Shown piece by piece: positions 54,756-64,000 of a DNA stretch of 64,000 nt. Under the pieces are notes generated by a model. The model saw only the letters and a list, made by a program, of their open reading frames with translations. It ran no database searches and was not told where the DNA came from. This DNA is from Gigantopelta aegis. Its lineage: Eukaryota > Mollusca > Gastropoda > Neomphalida > Peltospiridae. Positions within the stretch are counted from its first letter, which is position 1, and each line of letters begins with the position of its first letter. Made by a program: the position numbers and the translations under genes. The DNA is taken from positions 3,927,688-3,991,687 of the forward strand of contig NC_054701.1 of assembly GCF_016097555.1 (NCBI RefSeq), read 5' to 3'.

Positions 54756-56275
54756 TCATCAATCACTGATACGTCAGTCTTGTAAACATTCATATCAGTA
54801 GTACCATCATGCATTCACTGATACGTCAGTCTTGTAAACATTCATATCAGTAGTACCATCATGCATTCACTGATACGTCGGTCTTGTAAACATTCATATC
54901 AGTAGTACCATCATGCATTCACTGATACGTCGGTCTTGTAAACATTCATATCAGTAGTACCCTCATGCATTCACTGATACGGCGGTCTTGTAAACATTCA
55001 TATCAGTAGTACCATCATGCATTCACTGATACAGCAATCTTATAAACATTCATATCAGTAGTACCATCATGCATTCACTGATACGTCAGTCTTGTAAACA
55101 TTCATATCAGTAGTACCATCATGCATTCACTGATACGGCAATCTTGTAAACATTCATATCAGTAGTACCATCATGCATTCACTGATACGGCAGTCTTGTA
55201 AACATTCATATCAGTAGTACCATCATGCATTCACTGATACGGCAATCTTGTAAACATTCATATCAGTAGTACCATCATGCATTCACTGATACGGCAGTCT
55301 TGTAAACATTCATATCAGTAGTACCATCATGCATTCACTGATACGGCAATCTTGTAAACATTCATATCAATAGTACCATCATGCATTCACTGATACATCA
55401 GTCTTGTAAATATTCTTACATTCATTTCTGTAGTACCATCATGCATTCACTGATACGTCAGTCTTGTAAACATATCAGTAGTACCATCATGCATTCACTG
55501 ATATGTCAGTCTTGAAAACATTCATATCAGTAGTACCATCATTCACTGATACATCAGTCTTGTAAACATTCATATCAGTAGTACCATCATGCATTCACTG
55601 ATACGTCAGTCTTGTAAACATTCATATCAGTAGTACCATCATGCATTCACTAATACATCAGTCTTGTAAACATTCTTACATTCATTTCTGTAGTACCATC
55701 ATGCATTCACTGATACGTCAGTCTTGTAAACATTCATATTAGTAGTACCATCATGCATTCACTGATACGTCAGTCTTAAAAACATTCATATCAGTTGTAC
55801 CATCATGCATTCACTGATACGTGAGTCTTGAAAACATTCATATCAGTAGTATCATCATGCATTCACTGATACGTCAGTCTTGTAAACATTCATATCAGTA
55901 GTACCATCATGCATTCACTGATACATCAGTCTTGTAAACATTCTTACATTCATTTCTGTAGTACCATCATGCATTCACTGATACGTCAGTCTTGTAAACA
56001 TTCATATCAGTAGTACCATCATGCATTCACTGATACATCAGTCGTGTAAACATTCTTACATTCATTTCTGTAGTACCATCATGCATTCACTGATACGTCA
56101 GTCTTGTAAACATTCATATCAGTAGTACCATCATGCATTCACTGATACATCAGTCTTGTAAACATTCTTACATTCAATTCTGTAGTACCATCATGCATTC
56201 ACTGATACGTCAGTCTTGTAAACATTCATATCAGTAGTACCATGATTGCATTCACTGATACATCAGTCTTGAAAA
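54756..56275 (+). repeat. 52-bp tandem array, ~29 copies with two unit types
   Basis: Type A unit: CACTGATACGTCAGTCTTGT, AAACATTCATATCAGTAGTA, CCATCATGCATT. Type B replaces the middle with ATTCTTACATTCATTTCTGT. From about 55380 on, B units recur at irregular intervals among A units, a partial higher-order pattern. CGTC/CGGC/CATC variants are clustered. Some units also carry TACGTCA. Confidence 0.97.
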
Positions 56276-56815
56276 CATTAATACACCCATGGCTATAGTT
56301 CCCAATAACAAATGTCTTCTAAAACTATATCACTTATTGAATTATTTACACTGTGGTGGGTTCTGTTTTTAACTGATTGAAGATTTCTGTGAAAAACAAT
56401 GATTGTTTACGCAGTTTCCTGACGTTACTGTACTAATAGTTATTTATTAAGCATTCATATCAGTTTGTTAATAAGCACATTTTTCGTTGGCCATTTACTC
56501 AATATTATTTACACATTGACATGACTTAATGAATGTGTCTCTCTAGCAAGCGTCATTTATACTCATTTATACATTCACATGGCTTTTCATTTCAATACAC
56601 AATTTCAAAACAATATGTACATAAAGATTCATGTGTCCTTGCAGATAAAGCAATTTATTCAACAACAATGGCATTTATAAAATGCACTTGAACAATTTAT
56701 TTACAATATACATATTATTACGTATATATGAGACATCTTTATACTTTTCAACAATACATCTTGTATGAGATGGTCAGTGATAAGGCGTGGATGGAAGCTG
56801 CGTGTTACCTGTAGT
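56276..56815. other. Nothing recognised
   Basis: AT-rich DNA between two arrays; no gene or repeat identified. Confidence 0.4.
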
Positions 56816-56884
56816 TGATTCTAGTAGTCAGCCTCGGCTATTCAGGTAATATACCTCCCTTCAGTTCAGTAGCTGTTAATACAT

Positions 56885-57385
56885 TTACATTACTATATAC
56901 AGGTACCTCTGTTCAGTTCAAACAGTATCCATCGGTAGCTGTTCATACATTACTATATACAGGTACCTCCCTTCAGTTCAAACAGTATCCATCGGTAGCT
57001 GTTAATACATCACTATATACAGGTATCTCTGTTCAGTTCAAACAGTATCCATCGGTAGCTGTTAATACATCACTATATACAGGTACCTCCCTTCATTTCA
57101 AACAGTATCCATCAGTAGCTGTTAATACATCACTATATACAGGTACCTCCCTTCAGTTCAAACAGTATCCATCGGTAGCTGTTCATACATCACTATATAC
57201 AGGTATCTCTGTTCAGTTCAAACAGTATCCATCGGTAGCTGTTCATACATCACTATATACAGGTATCTCTGTTCAGTTCAAACAGTATCCATCGGTAGCT
57301 GTTCATACATCACTATATACAGGTACCTCTGTTCAGTTCAAACAGTATTCATCGGTAGCTGGTCATACATCACCATATTCAGGTA
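56885..57385 (+). repeat. 60-bp tandem array, ~8 copies
   Basis: Unit begins GTTCATACATCACTATATAC and contains AACAGTATCCATCGGTAGCT. Because the unit is 60 bp and free of stops in one frame, it gives a 198-residue open frame with a 20-residue repeat; there is no sign that it is a gene. Each unit contains CAGGTA, a splice-donor-like word. Confidence 0.95.
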
Positions 57386-57910
57386 TGCATAGTAAGAACG
57401 TTTTGTTTTGATGATTGGAACTATAGCTTTCCTAAAACTTAAAGTTTATTATCTAGTAATCTGACTAAATACACACAGTGTGCAATCAGAACACAAGAGA
57501 CTATTTTGAATTAATAATTAGACTGCATGTAGTGAATGACTTTTTACACGGAATAGATAAACAATATAAAAATTAGTTTAATGAATACTTTTTAGGGCTG
57601 TTCATAATGATAACATTTTTACGATTATAGAAACTAAGATATAACTGAAACATATTTCTTGGATTACAAAATTCAAAGAAGAAGATTGGCCGTTTTCACA
57701 CCACATAAACCTTTTGTGTTTATAATCTAGAATATTTTTTTACAGTTATAAATATATGATAAACCATCATACAGGGAAGTGTAGCTGTGATATATATTTA
57801 TTTATTTATTTAAATATACACAAATAAATACTTTCTCTATATATACATAATTGTGTTTATTTGTGTGCTTGTGTGTATGTGTGTGCATGTGTGTGCATAT
57901 ACACACCATA
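57386..57910. other. Nothing recognised
   Basis: AT-rich; short TATTTATTTATT and TGTGTGTGC simple repeats near 57797-57900. Confidence 0.4.
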
Positions 57911-58888
57911 CATAGTGAAACCTGTCTAAACCGGACCCTGAACAAAATTCTGTCAAAACTGGCCAAATTTCATGAACCTTAATTTTCTCTTATTTAAACC
58001 ATGTATTAAAACCCTGATAAAACTAAAACCTGTCCATTTTGGAAACTGGACTGATTTTTGGTTCAGAAATGTAAAATCCTTAATTAACTAACCTGAACAA
58101 GCCAGCGTATAGTGTAAATGAATGAAGAGTCAACTTGACGAAAACATGACTACCAACAATTATTGCTGACTGGAATATATCCTGTGCAGCATTCAGTGTT
58201 ACGTCACGGGTCACCGATTTCTCCCGGTCTGAGCCCAGCTTAGCAGACATCAGAGTAATTAATGCTCATTTGTTTTCAGTTGTACTCTCTGGTGCAGTAC
58301 AACTTCGTTTCATCTTCAGACAAATCTGAGATATTCACACAAAGTTTCCACCTTTGATTTTTGGTCAGTGTGCTTTGATAATGAAATACTGACACACTGA
58401 GAGTAAAATGCTAGAAACAAATAAATTTAGAGTAAAATACATGCACGCGACTTAATTTGTCTTTTATACACTAAATAAAAACAATTTTTGTTATCTTTTG
58501 TGCGATAGAAGCGAGAAATACGCACACTGAGTTTTGCTAAGAAAGAACGAAAATGTCTTGGCCACTACACAGCTTAAATGTAGGCATGTGGAATTATCTG
58601 TTATTTTGCAACCTTGATTGTTGTAAAAACTAAATTACATTGAAATTTGTTGTTTTTATTTATGCTTTAATGTCGGTTCATAAATAAGAAAGATACATAA
58701 CAAAATTGGGATATAACAACATTATTATTAATCCGACAGTCACATTCATTCGGTAATTCTTAGATTTGATGCTGATGTCAAGGGAAATAACTCTGTATTC
58801 TAAAACGTGACCCTCTAAACACTGGATCCTGTCTAGAATGGATAAATATTAGGTCCCCGATGTGATCCAGTTTAGACAGGTTTCACTG
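57911..58888. mobile_element. MITE with (C)AGTGAAACCTGTCTAAACCGG ends
   Basis: Left end TAGTGAAACCTGTCTAAACC at 57913 is mirrored by CCAGTTTAGACAGGTTTCACTG at 58867-58888, followed by TA. The interior repeats related words (AACCTGTCCATTTTGG). No transposase. The ends resemble those of pogo/Tigger-like elements (general knowledge), low certainty on family. Confidence 0.65.
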
Positions 58889-59372
58889 TATATTAAATTA
58901 GATAAATATTAGGTCCCCGATGTGATCCGGTTTAGACAGGTTTCACTGTATATTAAATTAGATAAATATTAGGTCCCCGATGTGATCCGGTTTAGACAGG
59001 TTTCACTGTATATTAAATTAGATAAATATTAGGTCCCCAGCTTGATCCGGTTTAGACAGGTTTCACTGTATATTAAATTAGATAAATATTAGGTCCCCGA
59101 TGTGATCCAGTTTAGACAGGTTTCACTGTATATTAAATTAGATAAATATTAGGTCCCCGATGTGATCCGGTTTAGACAGGTTTCACTGTATATTAAATTA
59201 GATAAATATTAGGTCCCCGATGTGATCCGGTTTAGACGGGTTTCACTGTATATTAAATTAGATAAATATTAGGTCCCCGATGTGATCCGGTTTAGACAGG
59301 TTTCACTGTATATTAAATTAGATAAATATTAGGTCCCCGATGTGATCCGGTTTAGACAGGTTTCACTGTGTT
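58843..59372 (+). repeat. 60-bp tandem array made of a MITE end plus flank, ~9 copies
   Basis: Unit TGTGATCCGGTTTAGACAGG then TTTCACTGTATATTAAATTA and GATAAATATTAGGTCCCCGA. The first 30 bases are the terminal inverted repeat of the MITE ending at 58888, the rest is sequence beside it. Copies are nearly identical. Confidence 0.97.
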
Positions 59373-59539
59373 TATAGAGGTTAGTACCTTTTTGTTATAC
59401 ATTATTTTTATTCCTAATATATGATATTGACGATACCGAAACACACGAGAGTAATACTAGTAATCTCTCTTCATATAAGCTCAAGCTTAATACAACATAT
59501 TTTTGTAAACTGTACTCGCAACTTTAATTCCAGTCTGCC

Positions 59540-59720
59540 ATTACTAGATATTCAAATGACGTAAGAATATGTCACGCAGTGTCTTTTTGAATGGAAATGA
59601 CGTCAAACTCGAATGACATCATTTTGGATGTCCTTATCTGAACGCTGGACAGCTTTCAGTGTAAAGTTGCTATTGAAATGTTTTTATTTGATGACTATGA
59701 ATGCACACGTCAATTATGGA
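59540..59720. repeat. Fragment resembling foldback element F1
   Basis: TTCAAATGACGTAAG, GAAATGACGTCAAACTCGAA and TAAAGTTGCTATTGAAATG echo the inner part of F1 (24660-24730). Diverged. Confidence 0.55.
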
Positions 59721-60769
59721 GTGTCACCGTAGAACGTTTGCTTAAAGGTCAATAAATGTAGTACCGTGACCCCAATTAATTTACGTCTAATTTGCAAAGT
59801 TATAAAATTCTGAAAGTATGTGATCCGCTAAATATCACATATTTTGATTACACTGGATATGATAGAGAGAAAAAAAATATGTGTGTTGGTTGTCATGTTG
59901 AGAAAACATACGAGTACATAAAGCACCGTAATTTGGCCACAATACATGTACTTGGTATTAAGCTTCTTACCAGATGGTCCTGCCTGTGGGACATTACGAA
60001 TAAAAGATCTCTTGCTGCATTTCAGAAGGAGTACTCCGTAGCCTTAGTGGAAGCAGTAGGTTTCCTCTCTATCTCTTTTTCGTCCAAATGTGGAAATAAT
60101 CATTTGTACATGTAATACACCAACTAGTTGTAATTTACAATTTGACAAAGTGTTGTGACAAATCTAATTAATTACCCTTATTTGTTACCTAATGTACAGT
60201 TCTACATTATAATCTGCTGAATATGTCAGTTGACCTACATAATGTAATTCAGCATATAAATCATATCTCATGCATATTCAGGATATATTTAAAAAAAATA
60301 AAAATGTAATGTGTTTTTAAATATACGGTAATATTTTATCTCATATTAATCTCACAGCAGTTGTTTTTCAGCATTCTAACATTTCTAAGATGAAACTGAT
60401 ATCTTAAGACAGAGAAATTTTTCTCTGTTTCTGCCTATCAGAAATGTCCACATAAACTAGCTTGTTAAAACAGTTAATACTATTTTGTAATACATGTATC
60501 TTGTTGAGGAAGAAAGATGATCTAAGTGAAAAAAAGCAATCTAAAATAGTTGAATAGTCAAATATGAATAAAAACAGTTTAAAGTCATTATGGACATACA
60601 CACTTTTGAAATTATATACCAGATTAAACCAGATTAAACTACAAGTTACAATGTTTAGTGACGAGAATGAGTACCTGGAAATATGTCTGTTCTACTCCAT
60701 GGTTGACTTCCAACTGTTTACTGGCTGCAGTAATAACACATACTACATGAAGATTTAATAATAAATTAA

Positions 60770-60802
<33 letters not shown>

Positions 60803-61336
60803 TACATGTAATAGTAATATTTTTAAAATGTTAAAAATTAAATCAAAACCATTAGTATATAGTATATTCGCATTCTTGTTTATTTGCAAGTCTGTATTTA
60901 TTTGTGCTTTGTTTCAAGGGCAGTTTATAGTAAGTGGTCCAGTTACAATGTGTAGATTTAAAGATAGCAGAGTTCCTAGAAAGAAATACATATAGCATAC
61001 TTTGATACTCAGTTTGTATAAAATATTTGCCCACATTCTATACAATAATATAGTGCAAATCCCAGAATCTAAATGTAAAAGGAGTATCTGTTTTTAATTA
61101 TCGGTTATTGTTATGACAAAATTAAGACTTTATGGAAGCAAGATGTGTTTAATATTAAATAAATACATTTCTCTTTCATTTCAAATAACTCAGAACAAGC
61201 TAAATAGTACGTGTATATACAGCCTGTTGAAAACTATGTCTGCAACACTATAACAGTTTCATTTTAATCAACTGGGATTCCTGTCTCGGAGGAATGAGCT
61301 GGCAGTGCCCAAGACAGGCGTGCTCAACTTGATCTT
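59721..61336. other. Mostly unrecognised, one SINE B body fragment
   Basis: About 59978-60085 matches SINE family B body words (TGCCTGTGGGACATTACGAA, AAAGATCTCTTGCTGC, GTAGGTTTCCTCTCT). An ATA microsatellite lies near 60770-60800. No gene found. Confidence 0.5.
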
Positions 61337-61339
61337 AGT

Positions 61340-61555
61340 TTGGAATTTAACGAAACCACTAGAGCACATTGATTTATTAATCATCAGTTATTGGATGTCA
61401 AACATTTGGTAATTTTTGACATATATTCTTAGAGAGGATTTAATGTGCACGTTCAGAACAAGCGCATGTGTCGGCCTAATCCAACTCGACTTTTCCATTA
61501 GTAGCAAGGGATCTTTTATATGCACCATCCCACACACAGGTTACCATTTTCTCCC
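61340..61555 (-). repeat. SINE family A, truncated, with an internal insertion
   Basis: Minus orientation: tail complement (CGAAACCACTAGAGCACATT) and body complement (AGTAGCAAGGGATCTTTTAT). About 50 bp of foreign sequence (61441-61492) sits inside. The head is missing. Confidence 0.85.
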
Positions 61556-61925
61556 ACCCCTAGCCATGCAAAACAGGCATATTCCATGACGTCAGCCCAT
61601 GCAGAATAAATTGGTCTTGCATGACCATGTGACTTCTGTTGTTTGAGCCGATATTAACATTGGGTGATGTCATGTAATCGGCAAAATAACAAAAGAAATG
61701 CTTTTTATATTTCATAAAAACAAGGAAACCTGCTGTCATAATGAAATTATACTATCATTTTCAGTTTATACTTTTAGTATAAACCATTTTTAGGTACAAT
61801 CTTTTCAATGGTTATGATTATTTTATTGTAAGATAAAAACAAACAAAAAAGTAGGTTTTTCACGTTTTCCCAAAATGCTTGTTTTTCATCTACTGAATAG
61901 AAGAAAAATAATCCTCCATTATGTA

Positions 61926-62044
61926 TCCTTGTGGGACAGGGCTTTTCCACCCTCGGGTACATAACATGATGTCAGGGACTCGGCAAGCCTCGTCCCTGAC
62001 AACAAATTGTGTACCCTCGGGTAGAATAGCCCTGTCCCACATGG
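61926..62044. mobile_element. Small inverted-repeat element (GTGGGACAGGGC ends)
   Basis: TCCTTGTGGGACAGGGCTTT at 61926 is mirrored by the complement of TCCATGTGGGACAGGGCTAT ending at ~62044; inner words CTCGGGTACA and GTCAGGGAC also pair. ~119 bp, fully foldable. No TSD established. Confidence 0.75.
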
Positions 62045-62517
62045 ACACATATGAAGGATTCTTTTAATAGCACATACCACTACCTTTAATACACCAGCCG
62101 TGGTGCACTGACTGGAACAAGAAATAGCCCTGTCCCACATGGACACATATGAAGGATTCTTTTAATAGCACATACCACTACCTTTAATACACCAGCCGTG
62201 GTGCACTGACTGGAGCAAGAAATAGCCCTGTCCCACATGGACACATATGAAGGATTCTTTTAATAGCACATACCACTACCTTTAATACACCAGCCGTGGT
62301 GCACTGACTGGAACAAGAAATAGCCCTGTCCCACATGGACACATATGAAGGATTCTTTTAATAGCACATACCACTACCTTTAATACACCAGCCGTGGTGC
62401 ACTGACTGGAGCAAGAAATAGCCCTGTCCCACATGGACACATATGAAGGATTCTTTTAATAGCACATACCACTACCTTTAATACACCAGCCGTGGTGCAC
62501 TGACTGGAACAAGAAAT
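62028..62517 (-). repeat. 98-bp tandem array, five copies, fused MITE end and SINE body
   Basis: Units start at 62028, 62126, 62224, 62322 and 62420. Each begins with the end of the small element (AGCCCTGTCCCACATGGA) and continues into family A SINE body in minus orientation (TAGCACATACCACTACC, CCAGCCGTGGTGCACTGACT). GGAACAAG and GGAGCAAG alternate strictly between neighbouring copies. Confidence 0.97.
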
Positions 62518-62575
62518 AGCCACATGGGCCCACCAATGGGGATCAATCCCACACCGGACGTGCATCAAATAAAAA
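62518..62575 (-). repeat. SINE family A head region closing the array
   Basis: CACATGGGCCCACCAATGGG and GATCAATCCCACACCGGACG (complement of B box and part of the head) follow the array; the 5'-most head is degraded. Confidence 0.8.
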
Positions 62576-63490
62576 GTGGGTTTACAAATATTCAAATTTA
62601 GGAAATAATTATTTTTTACTTTTCCTGATAACATCTGTGAGATGGACAAATCGTGAACATGTCAGAGTTCCTAGATAATAAATAATATACTCTTGGAATT
62701 AGTTCAATTGTTGTAGTTCATGTTGAACTACAGCAAGAAATATGCCTATTACAGTTTGTGTGATCAGAGATATGCAATATGAAATCTATCTGAAATGTGT
62801 CATCAGGTATATAGTACATTTGTTTTGTACTTTATGTATAGTTATATGGCAAATTGTGAATAATTTTATTTGGAATTATACAAAGTTTATATGGATTGAG
62901 GTATTATGGCATACAAAACTGATTAGATCACAGTACAGAAATTGCAATCATCTGCTCTATTTACATATTGCAGAACTAGAGTTGTGTATACTGTACATCA
63001 TACAATATTAGCTGCTAGCATAACATGTTGGCAGCTTTACTGATATAGCAAGTATTATGTCATGATTTGGTTTTAAATATGTCAGCATATTTTTCATGTA
63101 ATACCCAGTAATACATGTCAGCATATTTACATGTAATACCCAGTAATACATGAACGGGGTACAGAGATTTCTCCAGGTGTTCTGTGGGTCCGAACATAAG
63201 CCCTTTCCCAAAAGAAGGTGACACTGAAAATTCCCAATTTCTGTACTAAAACTTCCCAATATATATGACTGTTGTAATAAATTAATTTAACAGTGGTGTA
63301 CCTCATCATTCAGTGGACTGAAAACATGTCCCAAGTATGATTTTCTTTTGCTAATTTTCACAATCCCGTCACACATAGGACCCAGGCAAAATGTCTGTGA
63401 TAAATCCCTAAGGTGGAACCCCATTCTTGAACTGCGTGAGTTTTCCCTGTCCCAACCAATGGTTCATCACTGGTACATTGTTAAAGGTCA
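62576..63490. other. Nothing firm
   Basis: AT-rich. A 35-40-bp direct duplication (ATACCCAGTAATACATG) occurs at about 63080-63150. No gene. Confidence 0.45.
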
Positions 63491-63499
63491 TAGATCCCT

Positions 63500-64000
63500 T
63501 GCTGTTTTCTGGTAGTAGCAGCCTACATGTTTGTCTAGCTGTTTTCTGGTAGTAGCAGCCTACATGTTTGTCTAGCTGTTTTATGGTATTATAGCAGCCT
63601 ACACGTTTGTCTAGCTGGTTTTTTGGTAGTAGTAGCAGCCTGCATGTTTGTCTAGCTGTTTAGCTGTTTTGTGGTAGTATAGCAGCCTACATGTTTGTCT
63701 TGCTGTTTTGTGGTAGTAGCAGCCTACATGTTTGTCTTGCTGTTTTGTGGTAGTTAGTAGCAGCCTACATGTTTGTCTAGCTGTTTTGTGGTAGTAGCAG
63801 CTTACATGTTTGTCTAGCTGTTATTGGTAGTAGCAGCCTTCATGTTTATCTAGCTTTTTTCTGGTAGTAGCAGCCTACATATTTGTCTAGCTTTTTTCTA
63901 AATGTATAGCAGCCTACATGTTTGTCTAGCTTTTTTCTGATTGTATAGCAGCCTACATGTTTGTCTAGCTGTTTTCTGATTGTATAGTAGCCTACATGTT
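63500..64000 (+). repeat. ~37-bp tandem array running off the window
   Basis: Unit TGTCTAGCTGTTTTCTGGTA, GTAGCAGCCTACATGTT with variants (TTGTGG, TCTGATTGTATAG). About 13 copies up to the window end, so the true size is unknown. Confidence 0.95.

Noticed and set aside
54756..56275. CRISPR-like array of regular repeats
   Set aside because: The repeats are contiguous with no unique spacers, and the host is a eukaryote; it is a minisatellite.
42000..64000. Search for INTS13 exon 5 and later
   Set aside because: No stretch matched the next conserved family blocks with splice sites in the right phase; candidates at 47870-48136 and 49293-49586 lack any family motif.

Overview
The window is animal nuclear DNA, most likely from a mollusc. 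Reasons: genes are split by GT-AG introns of several kilobases; the DNA is AT-rich and crowded with minisatellites; and it holds many copies of tRNA-headed SINEs whose tails end in GTTAAACAAAACAAAC- or AAATAAAACATTTCTTTC-type sequence, a kind I associate with molluscan genomes. The species cannot be named from the sequence alone.

Two host genes are supported, arranged head to head around a shared ~645-bp promoter interval (26366-27010). On the minus strand is an EFCAB10-like gene (RIIa-type dimerisation helix plus EF-hand-like region; exons 26365-26245, 21590-21426, 20927-20833). On the plus strand is the 5' part of INTS13/Asunder (exons 27011-27262, 33665-33730, 38243-38433, 40717-40797, about 196 residues of the N-terminal VWA-like domain). 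I found no later INTS13 exon up to 64000, so intron 4 probably exceeds 23 kb or the gene continues outside the window.

Left part (1-20.2 kb): a Tc1/mariner element (585-2198, TA target duplication), an old ~0.85-kb repeat, a composite LTR/foldback repeat (5254-6239), the 3' end of a decayed LTR retrotransposon with its LTR (6240-8786) whose reading frame is broken by a 317-bp inverted-repeat element, and a complete young 7.7-kb LTR retrotransposon on the minus strand (9078-16765). The last is the most notable object. It has Ty3/gypsy-type protein domains, but integrase lies upstream of reverse transcriptase (gag-PR-IN // RT-RNaseH), the order described for Gmr1-like elements, and RT/RNaseH sits in a separate +1 frame without an AUG.

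Middle and right part (20-64 kb): introns and downstream DNA are filled with SINEs (at least four head types, several with clear target-site duplications), a 5'-truncated LINE with a 16-bp duplication, foldback elements carrying TGACGTCA motifs, a second dead Tc1-like element (49891-51411), a LINE 3' end (54.2-54.7 kb) and more than a dozen tandem arrays (unit lengths 23-98 bp). A recurrent pattern is that arrays arise from transposon ends or SINE bodies (31.7, 32-33.4, 53.4, 58.8 and 62.0 kb). No CRISPR array, rRNA gene or convincing functional tRNA gene was seen.
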